64,000 nt of DNA from Axinella damicornis. Taxonomy: Eukaryota; Porifera; Demospongiae; Axinellida; Axinellidae. Within the stretch, counting starts at the first letter, position 1. Every line of letters starts with the position of its first letter. The position numbers and the translations under genes were made by a program. The DNA is taken from positions 2,867,554-2,931,553 of the forward strand of contig OZ007509.1 of the NCBI GenBank assembly GCA_963931865.1. The letters run 5' to 3'. The notes under the pieces were generated by a model that searched no databases, was not told where the DNA came from, and saw nothing but the letters and a program-made list of their open reading frames with translations. Below are positions 13,101 through 25,700 of the stretch, one piece after another.

Positions 13101-16051
13101 GATCAAAATTCAACCTACAGCAAAATGGACATCGTTGGAATGCTCCATTCATGCTGATCACAATGGTGCAAATCCCAGCTTCATATCTCATTCCTAGCCC
13201 AAGATAGCCAGCATATTAGTTTGCTATAGCTGCATGCATTACCCTCTTCTTCTATACTACAGAATTTTTGCATACTGTAAACGATCGAAACTGGAGGTGT
13301 AGAAGGCCTGGGGCTGGGAACGAGGCTAAAACCATCTGATGTCGTCAATGTACCTGTCATCCAGAGGGCCAATAGTTATATGATGTGTATTTGATTGTTT
13401 CAACTGCAGCCAGTCTCACGCATCCTTGTCGGTGCTGGACGGACGGTGGAAGGGGTGGCTCTGGAGGATGGGGCAGAGGTCAGGGCAAAGGTCATTCTGT
13501 CAAATGCCACCCCAAAGATCACCTTCCTTGACCTCCTACCAAAGGTATATAAGACAATCAAATTTACACAGATCGCTTGGATAGCCTGGGAAAGAGACCA
13601 AACTGGATATAGCCTGGGAGAGAGACCTATAGCCTGGGAAAGAGACCAAACTGGATATAGCCTGGGAGAGAGACCTATAGCCTGGGAAAGAGACCAAACT
13701 GGATAGCCTGGGAAAGAGACCTAACTGGATATAGCCTGGGAAAGAGACCAAACTGGATAGCCTGGGAAAGAGACCAAACTGGATAGCCTGGGAAAGAGTC
13801 CAAACTGGATATAGCCTGGGAAAGAGACGAAACTGGATATAGCCTGGGAAAGAGACCAAACTGGATATAGCCTGGGAGAGAGACTGAAGTGGATATGGCC
13901 TGGGAATGGCATGGGTTTCAACAGCTACAGTTTTAGCCACAAAAGATTATTTTACAGGGGAGTCTTCCGACAGAGTTTGAGAAACAAGTGTCTGGAATTG
14001 ATTACTCCTCGCCGGTGACGAAGATCAATGGTGAGTAACATGCAGGGCCATGTGCAGACAGTCACAATAGGGTATTGTAGTGTACTGTCACGAAATGTCA
14101 GTGAGGAGAAGGACACAGCTTCTCCCACTGTGCACACACATACTCTTCAGTTGCATTGAGTGGTCTTCCCAACTTCCTGGCAACCCCCAACCCCCCCGGC
14201 GGCCGCCCCGCCCCCCACCACCAGTGTACCATCCACCTCAACTGTGAGAGCTCTGAGCAGATACACGAGAGCTACCTGGAGGCACAGCAAGGAACACACT
14301 CCTCAAAGTAAGCAAACAGAACATGAGCTCCTCAAAATCCTCCATCAGGTTTCACATTCCTAGTACGGTAGTGTGTGTATTGCACAACACCCTTCTCCTA
14401 TGCCTACATGTACAGGCCCCTCATCGAGGTGTGTGTCCCATCCTCCCTCGATCCAACCATTGCACCCCCTGGCTGCCACGTGCTCTCCATATTCACACAG
14501 TACACCCCTTACCGTCTGGCCGAGGGGGAGTGGACAGAGGAGAGGAAGAAACGGTACACCGACATCGGTGAGGACAGAGCAAATTATATACGTAGATGAG
14601 TGTTAGCTCCACTCCTTCCTCCCTTTTCCCTCCTAACCCTTCCCTCTTCTCTCCCCTCCTTCCATCTCCCTCCTCCCCTCTTCCTCCTCCCTTCTTCACT
14701 CTCCCTCTTCCCTTCTTCCATCTACCTCTCTTCTTCCTTCCTCCTTCCTTCCTCTACCTCCCCATTCCTCCTTCCTCACTTCTCCCTTCTCTCCTCCTAC
14801 GCCTTCCTCATGTCTCCTCTCCTCTCTTTCCTCCCGTCTTCCCTCCTCCATCCTCCCTCTTCTTCATTTCCTTTCCTCTTCTCCATCCTCCCACTCCTCC
14901 TTCTCTCTCCTTCCCTCCCCCTGTGTCCTGCAGTGTTTGACACCATAGACCGGTACGCTCCAGGGTTCAGGAGCTTGGTGGTGGGCTGGGAGACCCTCAC
15001 TCCACCCGACCTGGAGAGGATATTTGGGCTCACTGGAGGGGTGAGACAATTAACCAGTCTATCGTTCAGGCAGCTACCTGTGGTACTGGGCTGCTTTTTT
15101 CTCAGGACAGAGACCAATGACTGCTACCATACAAAGTAGTCTTAATCACGGCATGCTTTTGAGCACGCCCAGTGCCTCAAAGTTAGTTAGCCTCATTCCC
15201 AGGCTCTCTCTTCCTTCTCTCCAGAACATCTTCCATGGCGCCATGTCAGTGGACCAGCTGTACCTTGCCCGACCCACCTACCTCAACCCAGGCTACTCAT
15301 CCCCCGTGAAGGGACTCTATCTCTGTGGCAGTGGGGCTCATCCTGGTGGGTTCCTATGTAATAGCACATCAACTACAGGGTAACAAGATTTGGGGCTGGT
15401 TGTAGTTAGTTGAGCAAATATTCTAAACACCGAACTATATTATTTCAATATCAATACATGGACCACAAAGTGAAATCAGTACCAATGCACCAGTGACAGT
15501 ATACCACAGTACGCTAGTTATAGGTAAAGTGAGGTAACTTGGAGGAACAATTATCACGAAATAAGCTGACTGGAAACTTGCTCCAAAGTTCAGAAGATAG
15601 CACAGTCTTTCCTCCAGCTATGATGAAAATGTCATAGCTCTAGCTGCTGTGGTTCCTTTGCAATGTAGCCAAACATCAAGGCACATCAAAATTAGTGGAT
15701 GAAGTATAACTTGCTACCTGCTCTGCAGTACCGGTAGTCACTTTCCACTGATCTGATCCTCTGACTCTTGCTGGTAAGTTTCCACTTTCAGAGAATCTGA
15801 TAGAAGACTCAAAACTAGCTGGCTCCAGTGTGTAAGGACTTCAACAAGAGTTGGTGCAAGTATTATTTGTTTGTGTGTACTGAGTCTGAGCTTGACCCTC
15901 ATCTTCTCCTCAGTGCTAGAAACGTTTGTTCCAAGTTACGTTACATCACAAACCATTTCATAGCTGCTACATATTTGTCCATCCAGGAGGTGGGGTGATG
16001 GGAGCACCTGGACGCCTGGCCGCATTGGCAGTGCTGGAGGAACTAAAATAA
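10124..16051 (+). CDS. PYROXD2: Pyridine nucleotide-disulphide oxidoreductase domain protein 2 (PYROXD2-like)
   Basis: Predicted FAD-dependent oxidoreductase of the phytoene-desaturase-like fold. Vertebrate PYROXD2 is mitochondrial. Sixteen exons join in phase: 10124-10204, 10288-10381, 10884-10957, 11115-11252, 11592-11628, 11701-11817, 12369-12418, 12506-12603, 12786-12927, 13410-13544, 13958-14030, 14151-14307, 14416-14567, 14934-15040, 15225-15345, 15987-16051. The product is 546 aa, against about 581 in human. The dinucleotide-binding loop [12 protein letters not shown] lies at residues 17-28. Family blocks follow: [46 protein letters not shown], a C-terminal [20 protein letters not shown] motif and a TAA stop. 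The start is the first ATG in frame. The N terminus is short, so a mitochondrial presequence is not obvious. Intron 7 appears to be AT-AC. CT-rich tracts precede exons 7, 9 and 14. Confidence 0.95.
12190..12350 (+). repeat. CT-rich tract before exon 7 of PYROXD2
   Basis: A pyrimidine run of CCCT/CTTC type on the sense strand ends about 20 bp before the exon 7 acceptor at 12368. It is read here as an expanded polypyrimidine tract. Confidence 0.7.
12419..12505 (+). other. Apparent AT-AC intron in PYROXD2
   Basis: Exon 7 ends TTCCAAG and exon 8 begins ATTCTGGACAAG. These encode contiguous family residues ([13 protein letters not shown]), so nothing is missing between them. The 87-bp intervening sequence begins ATAAGTGTG and ends TAAATAC. 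No AG lies close upstream of the exon 8 start that would keep the frame. The donor resembles a U2-type site (GTAAGT with A at +1) rather than the U12 ATATCC consensus. Confidence 0.7.
12976..13207. mobile_element. Foldback MITE (GAGATATGAAGCTGG family) in PYROXD2 intron 9
   Basis: GAGATATGAAGCTGGAGATT near 12983 and its inverse AATCCCAGCTTCATATCTCA near 13164-13195 bracket about 230 bp. The same family recurs at 55140-57060 and 63080-63360. Confidence 0.75.
13575..13905. repeat. Minisatellite in PYROXD2 intron 10
   Basis: About ten tandem copies of a 20-30 bp unit, AGCCTGGGAAAGAGACCAAA plus CTGGATATA in variable form, fill most of intron 10. It resembles an amplified arm of the GCCTGGGAACGAG palindrome family scattered across the window. 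Confidence 0.85.
14600..14930 (+). repeat. CT-rich microsatellite before exon 14 of PYROXD2
   Basis: About 330 bp of almost pure C/T (CTCC, CTTC mixtures) ends at the exon 14 acceptor (CTGCAG, 14928-14933). It is pyrimidine on the transcribed (sense) strand. Confidence 0.85.
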
Positions 16052-16336
16052 CACATGTATCACTGCAAGCTTTCATTTTTATTGTTCTCACCAGGCCTCT
16101 CCTTTTGTGCCTTGAGACTTATTCTGTTAATGATATTCACGAGGCTCTTGGTTCATCACCCATTGCGGTCCTTTTCACATACCTATCTTGCATTCCACTA
16201 CGTCCCTTGGGCCATATCCATACTATAATATTATGCCATATCCCCATGTAGCTACGTACATGTTCGTGTCCGCGCCTGCATGCCTGATTAATCGATTGCG
16301 TCCGCTCAGTCAAGCGTCATAAAAGGGCGCATTTTC

Positions 16337-17690
16337 ATGGCTACGTTTACGCATGTTACAGTTCTGCTGGGTCTGACTCAGCTGACAGCCCTTGCTGCTA
16401 CCGAGCATGTGGTCTACAATGCGAAGACACTGGAGGGTAGTGAGACATGTCCTGGTGATCAGCAGATAAGAGCAGTGCTGGATGAAATCGACGTCGAAGT
16501 TAGGGGCGTATTTAGGGACAGCATACTCCCTATAATTCCTGTAGGCTCACGGCAAAGTAGACCCGCAAGTTCCTGCAGTGAAATCGCAGAGCTATATCCA
16601 GGAATGTTATCTGGCTACTACTGGATCTTGAGCCGCAGCGGCACTGCAGTTCAGCTCTACTGTGACATGAACAGAGTGTGTGGCTGCGCAGCACCGGAGG
16701 TAGTCTGGCGAAGCCAGACCGAGCGCGATAGCGCGAGGGTCTGGTCCGAAGCCTATCCCCAGTTTTGTACTCCAGGCATTCACTTAGCGGTTACGTTACT
16801 TCGTGAATACATTTGCTACTTCGTGAATACATTTGTAACTCCGTGAATATATTTATACACGCAGCACACTCAGTTCAGACCACAGGAAGTACTGGGTAGG
16901 GATTGCCTATTCTCCAATCAGATTCGAGCTGCAATATTTTTGCAGCAGGTACAAAACTGGGGATAGGCTTCGGACCAGACCCTCGCGCTATCGCGCTCGG
17001 TCTGGCTTCGCCAGACTACACCGGAGGGTGGACACGTGTAGCCAATCTAAATATATGCGCGATCCATCCGCGCACTGCCCAGGTGAATGGATCCTGCGAA
17101 CTTACAGTTCAGAGCCAAGGAGGCTATGTGGTAGCAGTGGTGCAGGATGTCTCTCAGCTACGTACAGCACCTATGGTATCCGCTATAGCCACGTGTGTGG
17201 GAGAGTGATAGGGTATGAATACCGCTCAGCAGATGCATTTGGACGATTCACTGGTCCAGTCACCATTGAAGGTTCCTATGTGGATGGTGTATCTCTTACA
17301 CACGGATCTCCTGGAGCAAGGCAGCACATCTGGTCTTTTGCTGCCGGACTTCTGCAGACTGTCCATTCCTCTTACCCTACTTTCTCCTGTCCATGTGTGA
17401 GTGGAACAGTCGCTCCCTCCTACGTGGGAAATGATTACTTTTGTGAGAGTGGGAACTCGGGGACATCATGGACCGATATAATCTATGCGAGTGACCCACT
17501 CTGGGATGGCCAGGGGTGTGGATCCCCTCCATGCTGTGAGTTGAGCTCCCCACCCGGGGTGACTGCGCCCTGGTTCTGCAAGCAGCTGCCCCAGGCCACA
17601 ACTGATGATATTGAAGCTCGTATCTGTATAGACGAAACTGCGGCAAATGAAGATACTCCAGTTGAACGTGTTGAATTATACATCCGCTGA
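16337..17690 (+). pseudogene. Broken fibrinogen-like secreted protein gene
   Basis: The intact parts look like a secreted sponge-type protein with a partial fibrinogen C-terminal-like fold. There is a signal peptide (residues 1-20), a GYYWI...QLYCDMNRVCGC block (16600-16690), TGGWTRVANLN (17021-17055), CPGEWILRTYSSEPRRLCG (17068-17130) and a Cys-rich C terminus ending VERVELYIR with a TGA stop. The blocks lie in three different frames. Between CGC and TGGW sits a 318-bp MITE with a 9-bp target duplication. That adds 327 bp and does not itself change frame, yet the frame changes there, and it changes again near 17058. I therefore call a pseudogene. Unrecognised introns or assembly errors are the alternatives. 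Confidence 0.65.
16701..17018. mobile_element. 318-bp MITE inserted in the fibrinogen-like gene
   Basis: The termini TAGTCTGGCGAAGCCAGACC and GGTCTGGCTTCGCCAGACTA are exact inverses. The inverted repeat extends through GAGCGCGATAGCGCGAGGG and further inward for over 60 bp. The flanks are direct CACCGGAGG repeats at 16692-16700 and 17019-17027, a 9-bp target-site duplication of the size made by Mutator-like transposases. There is no coding capacity. Confidence 0.9.
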
Positions 17691-17976
17691 ACTCCACCTA
17701 AGGAATACTCAGCTGCTGTATGAACACAAGCTGTAACTTGAGTTAGGTTAGTTGTTGTGTTTTAGTTGAGTTCCATCGTATACTATACAACAAATCTGGA
17801 AATTGTAGTACTATTCACTACTAATACATACACAATTCATACTATAATATATCAAATTCGAATCTACATGGAAAATATTTACTGAAGTTTTCCGTCAATA
17901 TCGATTTGTACATTTCTGATACAGAATAATTATTCTATACCCGCTAGAAAGGGGGTGGGGCTGGTAAATATAAATA

Positions 17977-17984
17977 TTACGTCA
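17977..17984 (+). promoter_or_regulatory. TTACGTCA ATF/CREB-type motif upstream of VPS51
   Basis: TTACGTCA lies 57 bp before the VPS51 start codon, just after a GGGGGTGGGG run. The position fits a core-promoter CRE variant. Function is inferred. Confidence 0.4.
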
Positions 17985-18041
17985 TTGTGGGTCGTGTCCA
18001 GGTTCGGTTCCAGAACTTAAAACTTTTATTCTTGGAAGATC

Positions 18042-18236
18042 ATGGCAGACGAAGACGCCTCTCCAACAGGATCACCAGGTATGCTGAGCGCTGTTACTGC
18101 ATGACTGATAATAAGCACAATTCGTGGGTAACTTTCTTACTATGATCTATGGGTGAGGTGTGTTACTTTGCACACATACACATGCACTCACACACAAACA
18201 CACACACACAAACACACACAAACGCACACACACGCT

Positions 18237-18267
<31 letters not shown>

Positions 18268-20647
18268 TCCTCCCAGGAGGATGTGCAACTTCGGCGGCGG
18301 CGCCGTGGTCTGCTTCGGATGTATTATGGTGTAGATGAACATGGAAACCAACGAGAAGAGAACCCCCTGGACATTGACAAGGCAGGGTTCAGGCCGGACG
18401 CTTACATGGAGAAGGTTCTCAGGGAATGCTCTCTGAATGAGCTGTACAAGCAGGAGGGGAAGATGAAGAAAGGTGGGAGGAGGGGGGGTTGGGGTGGGGG
18501 GGGGACGTGGAGAAAGGGAGGGGGATGGGGGAAGGGGAGAGAGTGGGCGGGAGAGGTGGGTAGAAGAAGGGATGGATGCCAAGATGTTTTAGGCACATGT
18601 CCTGTTGAAAAAAAACTCGGGAAATGTTAATATGATTGACATTTCTGGTAACGTATCTCTCTTCAGAGATCCAGGAGCTAGACAGCAACATGCAGTATCT
18701 GGTGTACGAGAACCACTCCAAGTTCATCAAGGCTTCGGAAACCATCAGAGAGGTGAGTAAGTCCCATCAATGTAGGGAACGATGAGCTGGGTCCTTCATG
18801 CAATGGGCATATACACCAGAGAGATGAGACTCGGGAGAGAGTGGTGGTGACCACGCCCGTGAACCACTGGAGTCTTGTTGCTAATGTGGTGCTCATTCAG
18901 CTGTCCATTTTCTGCATGTAGCCAAGCTTTGTATTGAACAGCTGTTAACATTCTATACTCCTACCAGCTTCCTTTTCTCTCTGCCTCTCTTTTCTCCCGC
19001 TTCAACCATCCTACTTTCCCTCCCCCTCTCCGTCCTTCCTTCTCTCTCCTTCCTTCCCTCCTCCTCTCCCTCCCTCCCCTCTCTCTCTCTTCCGCATAGA
19101 TGAAGGACGACTTTCTGCGTTTGGAGGATGACATGACTCATCTTGGCTCAAAAATGGAAGAGATCACAGGGTCTAGCAACAGCATCAATGGAGCCCTCGC
19201 AGAGAGAAAGAGGGAAATCTCCAAGCTGTGTGGGGTCCACCACCTCCTAAAGAAGGTAGTGGTCACAAACCTGTAACTATGTTGGCATGCATTACAGAGC
19301 TATGGCTGTTGATGCTTATGCTGATGATTGTGAGTATTCTCCCTCCCTCTCTCCCTCCCTCCCTCCCTCCCTCCCTCCCTCCCTCCCTCCCTCCCTCCCT
19401 TCCTCCCTTCCTCCCTTCCTCCTCCCTCCCTCCCTCCCTCCCTCCCTCCCTCCCCCCCTCCCTCCCTCCCTCCCTCCCTCCCTCCCTTCCCCCTTCCCTC
19501 CCTCCCTCCCTCCGTCACTCCCTCCCTCCCTCCCTCCCTCCCTCCCTCCCTCCCTCCCTCCCTCCCTCCCTCCCTCCTTCCCTCCCTCCGCCCCTCCCTT
19601 TCTCTCTCTCTCTGGTAGCTGCAATTTCTGTTTGAGCTCCCCACTCGACTGAACAAGTGTATAGAAATGGGATTTTATGCTCAGGCAGTCAGGTGAGCAA
19701 GAATCCAAAGTCCAAAGTGCAAAGTTCAGAAGACTACTATGATCTTGCCCCCCACTAGGACCTACACAAAAGCGCAGAGAGTGTTGGAGCAGTACCAACA
19801 CATGCCATCATTTCACAGCATCCAGCAGGACTGTGCCGCCATTGTGAAGGAGCTGAAGACTGTTCTGAAGACACGGCTGGATGACCAACAGGTCTGTGTA
19901 TGTTCCATACCGATACCTACAGGTCTGTGTATGTTCCATACCGATACCTGCAGGTCTGTGTATGTTCCATACCGATACCTACAGGTCTGTGTATGTTCCA
20001 TACCGATACCTACAGGTCTGTGTATGTTCCATACCGATACCTACAGGTCTGTGTATGTTCCATACCGATACCTGCAGGTCTGTGTATGTTCCATACCGAT
20101 ACCTACAGGTCTGTGTATGTTCCATACCGATACCTGCAGGTCTGTGTATGTTCCATACCGATACCTACAGGTCTGTGTATGTTCTGTACCGGTTTTGCCT
20201 GGTTGTGAACTGGATGCTGGTTATGCAACATGACATCTGGTTATGCAACCGGATGTCCTGATGCATAACCTACAAACGAGGCTTAGCTGCCCGGTTGTGT
20301 AATGGGGCAGTTTTGAAGCTATGGCACACACAAACACACACACCAAACTCTCATGCACACACACACATGCACAGTTGAGTACGGCTATGATAGCAGAGAC
20401 AGTGGACCTTCTACTGGAGTTGAATGAACCACCTAACGACCTCTGCCAGCAGTTCCTGGCTAAGTTAGCGGGCCTAGTAACTGCCAAATATGGTGTGTGC
20501 TAGAATCAAATTCTAAGTGTCTGCTTACCTTGTTTACCACAGTGCCCAGAGACAGCTGGAGCATGACCTGGAAACCGTGAACATTGTGCAGGAGGTACGA
20601 TGGACATTGGCTCTGCTCTGACATATTTATGACATTCCCCCCTCCTC

Positions 20648-20736
<89 letters not shown>

Positions 20737-22567
20737 CACACACACAACACACACATGCACATGCATACATACACACACACACACACATTCACACACACAT
20801 AGTCTACTACAATGGCGGAGGGAGATGCTGGAGGGAGTGTATGTTCATCTTTATTTTGTCTTGAAGGCAACCTCACTGTGTGTTTGTTTACCCCAGGATG
20901 TACAGGAGTATGTGAACCTGGTCTGCAGTGGTTTCCTTGCCAACGTGAGCCTGGTCATCCAGTCGTGCTATGATATGTTTATCAGGAGGCACATGACCAG
21001 GTATGGCAGCTGTAGTTCGTTCTGTTGCACCATCCTTGGATTGAGTGATACACGTTGGAGTGATACACGTTGTGTTATAAGAATGAGCTACATTTGAATT
21101 GTCATATCGAACTGTATACCTGTACCACGGCAATGGTTGCCATAGTGATCCTGAACAACAGAAGGTGGCAGAAGTGGCACAACAAACGCTGACGGACTTT
21201 GTACAGGCACTTGTGAGCCGGTGTCTCCACACCATGCAAGAGAGACTCAAGAAAGAGGTGTGTGCAACAAGTGACACTTTGATGGCTAAAACGTAGATGG
21301 AATAACTCCCCCCCCCCCACCTCTTACTCCTCCTCTCCTCTCCATCCCCTTTCACCAGGCTTTCCACCTTGACAGTGGCTTGCTGGTAAGAGCGCTGGAC
21401 AAGCTCAGTGGTAAGCTGCAAGCCATGGACAAGCTTCTTCCCTCGGCTGGATTTAGCATGTGAGAGACATAGTGTGGAGCAGCAGGGATTCTGTGAGCGT
21501 CTCTTCATGTCATTGGTTCTACCCACAGGCAGAGCCGGTCCCTTGTGAAGCAGATAGCTCAGGCACACACAGAGTGCCATGCACAGAGGTTGCACCAAAC
21601 CTTCACAGGTCAGACCCTCTTGATCTCGTCATCCTCCCTCCTTAATTTGCTTACCTCCTCTCCTCCTCTCTAGCCTCCATATAAGCATCCATGACTCAGC
21701 CTCTGTCATCCTCCTTTTCTCTCCTCTCTTCTCCCCTTCTCTCTTCTCCACCTAGCCCTCTCTCCTCCCTTCTCTCCCCCCCCCCCTTTCCTCCAGCTCT
21801 CTTCACCTACGTAGCCCTCTACCTCTCTCTTCTCCCCATTCCCTCCAGCTCTATTCTACATCTAGCCCTCTCCTGCTCTCTTGTTACCTTTTCTCCAGTT
21901 CCCCCACCCCTCCCCTCCCCTCCCCCCATTTCCCTCCAGTTCTCTTCTCTGCCTAGCTCTCTCCATCTTTCTCTTGATGCTGTATTCCACCCGTCACCCC
22001 CTCAGATGCACTCATGGATGTGCGTCACTCTCTGGTGACAAACAAAGTTGCCTCTTCCCATCTGCAAGCTCCCTCGCTGGACGAGCACTGCTCCAAGCTC
22101 TACGCCACCATCAAGAGTGGGCTGGAGTCCTCTCTAGGCCAGCTCAAGGTTAGAATACATATGTATTCAATCAAAACTGACCGAGGCTTTTCTGTGTGTC
22201 ATTGTGGTAAATCGTCTTGCTTGACTTGTCTATACAGGCACCCTGTTGGTTTTCCTTTTTGTGTATGTGTCAGTTGGGTCCCTCCTCCTAATACACACAG
22301 GAGTTCATTGAGCCAACTGTTGCCTTCTCAATGCGTCACGAGTTTCGTGAGGAGTTCTGCGTGAGGAACATCCGCACTGGCGTTGTCGTGCACTTCATTG
22401 AATTTGTGCTCAACACCTGCCAGGTATGGAGGAGCCTCCAAACTGCTCTTCTTCCTCCCTCCTCCTCCTCTTCTTTTCCCTGCTCCCTCTCGTCTTTCGT
22501 CTCCTGCCTCACTCTTGCTCCCTTCTCCAGCCACTGCTCCATTTCATTCTCATCCTTCCCCTCTCTC

Positions 22568-22600
<33 letters not shown>

Positions 22601-22608
22601 TTTCTCTC

Positions 22609-22641
<33 letters not shown>

Positions 22642-22654
22642 TTTCTCTCCCTCC

Positions 22655-22697
<43 letters not shown>

Positions 22698-22726
22698 ACT
22701 TTCTCTCCCTCCCTCCTTGTGTCCCT

Positions 22727-22765
<39 letters not shown>

Positions 22766-25700
22766 CTCCACTTTCACCGCCCCTCCCTCCTCTCTACCCA
22801 GGGCTTCATGGAGACCTCTGGGGAGCACGGCTCCTCCTACCCTCCCACCCTCATCATCATTCTCTCAAGACTGGTGCACGACATGGAGCGGTCCACTATC
22901 AGCTACTTGGTAGGCTATTCTCCTCTGTTTGAATTCACCATGAGTCTGTGTTGACCTCATTCCCGGGATTGCCTGGGAATGAGGCTACCTCACTACATGT
23001 CTCTCATTCGTACAATCAAACAAAACTCCACCCGCAGTAGCACTGAGAGGTTGTGTTGATCAGTCCATAAATTACATGGTGATGTTTTAATTAGCTTTGG
23101 CATATGCTCACCAATCCACCGGTTGCCATCTATACGGGTATGTCTCTCATTCCTGGGACAGCCTGGGAATGAGACTACCTCACTGCATGTCTCTCATTCC
23201 TGGGACAGCCTGGGAATGAGACAGCATGTTTGAAACCATGACCTCAGCACATTTTCATGTACTCAGGTGAGTTATGGTGACGAAAAGTTCCCTCCGGATG
23301 AATGTGGACCCATCGTGGCCACATCCACCACTGAAATCCTGAAGAAAGCCAAAGAGATAGCACAGGTTCGTGACACTTGGAGGGGTGGGGCAAGTGGGGA
23401 TGGAGTGGGTGGGGCAGGTAGAGGTGGGTGGAGCAATTGGGGGTGGAGTGGGTGGAGCAGGTAGGGGTGGGTGGAGGAAGTGGGTGGGACAGGTAGAGGT
23501 GAGGGGGTGTTACTGTCTTGAGTTAGTGTGAAACCCAAATAGAGATCCCCGGGCTGGACATGCCATTACTCTGTGGTTGGTGAGGAATGAAGAGGCTTTA
23601 GCGTTTGAAACCACTGGATGCAGAATGAGATTTCAAAGCTTTGCCTGTGTTGTTCTCCTGTTGTGCAGGCATTATTGAATCACTATGTGAAGGTACAAGG
23701 GCAAGTGATATCACAGGTAAGAGCAGTGCATGCGCTGACTTAAGTTCAGCTTAAACTCGGAGAGCTACATTAGAACTAAGCTCACATGCAGTGGTCTGGC
23801 ATGATCACATGAGTTGTCAGCTTTGGGTGTAGGAAGCTTCACGCACCACGTGGACCAGAATGTGGTGGACACTACCAGAATGTGGTGGACACTATGCATT
23901 ATCTTAATGCTTAGTGATTGGGAGTGGTGATAATATGATTATTCTATATTGCGTAGGCACTGGTAAAATCATGGCCTTAGGGGAAGTGTGCTTCGTATGC
24001 AATCCGTTTCCCTAGCACATTCAGAACCCTGTATGAACCTTGTTAGGAGGTGAGGAGAGAGCTGACTGCCTTGCAATAACTTGTCTCTCGTTCAACTTGT
24101 GTGCACTGCAGATGATTCGCAAGAGTGTGGAGACACGCGACTGGCTGAACACGATTGAGCCTCGCAATATTCGCTCGGTGATGAAACGAGTTGTGGAGGA
24201 AGTGACCCTGATCGATAAGCAGGTGGGGACGTTGTACGAGGAGGGAGCAAAGAAGGATCAGGGATCAGGTCAGTGCAGCTCATATCAGTCTGGTTGTCAG
24301 TTGATCAACGAGTTGATTGATGATCAGTTGATCAGTGATTAACGATGAGTTGATCAGCGATCAATGATGAGTTGATCGGTGATCAGTTGATCAATGATCA
24401 GTTGAACAATGATCAGTTGATCGGTAATCAGTTGATTGATCCGTGATCAATGATAAGTTGATTCGTGATCAGGTGGTACATACAAAGTTGCCTTCTTGCT
24501 TCACACAGAGGGGAGCCGTCACACCTATACATACAGTATGTCCCAGAACAAAGGCTACCCGTATACTTCAAGGTATTGACATGTTAAGCATGTCCGATTT
24601 ACATGTCGATTTCCATGTTGTTTGGCCTCATTCCCAGACCATTCCAGCCTCCAATCAAAACATATTTTTCTACAAGCAGTCAAAACTTGTAGATAGATGT
24701 GTCCCCGGAATGAGTCTCAAGCGATGTGATCTCTCAGCACTGTTATGTGGGATCAGAGGCAGAGCTGTTACCTCTGTTACCTCTGTATGTTGTGATGTGT
24801 GTTTCTTCCCCAGTACCTTGGATAGCAGTCTACTCAGCAACATTCAGAAGTTGTTTTACGAGAGAATTGAAGTTTTTGGAGCCGTGGATTTCTACAAGCT
24901 CTCCATAGTAACAGGCATCATCAAGATCTTCCTGAAGGTACAGTATGTGGTATTGTTTCCACGACAGCAGTACAGGGTAGTGTTGCCGCAACGTATTGCT
25001 GTATCGTGGCATGACATAACCTTGTATGTCATAGTCTGTCCCAGGAAAATGTTGGGTAATTTGCTGAAATCGTATATTTACAGTGGAAATTTCAGACACA
25101 TTGGGGCAGAGGAGCTCATATTTCAGGGTCCATTTTTAGTGCTTCTGTATTTCACGTCATGACATAAGTTGTACTGAAATCAGCTCCCATCAGAGTGTCA
25201 GTGTATGTGTGCACTAGTAACAAATCAGTTGCATGACTATAACGTTGTTACTGGCGTGCTCCTTCCCAGGCGTTGCTGGAGTGTGTGCGACTAAGGACAT
25301 TTGGCAAGTACGGCCTGCAGCAGATGCAGGTGGACGCCCACTATCTGCAGATATACCTCTGGAGATTCGTCTCTGATGAACAGTGAGTTTCTAGCACAAT
25401 TTTTTTTTTACTTTAACAATGCAGTTGTTTTCCCTATACAGTAGCTCTAATACATTTTGAACCTCCAAAAAAGGATAAACCCCTCTACAGAGGACAGAAT
25501 TTGTCTATTGAGAGAGGTTTCACTGTATACCCAAATAATAAGAGGGCCTGGAGACATATCCATGCTCTCCTTGTAAAAATTACGTTAACATTACCACAGA
25601 AACCAGGCATTGCCATGGCTCAGTGCCCAGTTTTTCAGGGTCTCCACAGTGAGTGATAATCCCATTCCACCCTCCTCCGACTGTCTCAGGCTGGTGCGTG

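Noticed and set aside
19228..19801. Long Leu-Pro-Ser and Gly-Arg-Glu open frames
   Set aside because: They are translations of the (CCCT)n intron tract of VPS51. Similar frames at 60647-61367 and 62075-62631 come from DCTN1 intron repeats.
19739..20261. Repetitive [17 protein letters not shown] open frame
   Set aside because: It is a read-through of the 31-bp intronic minisatellite, and the VPS51 protein continues cleanly from the exon 6 donor to exon 7.
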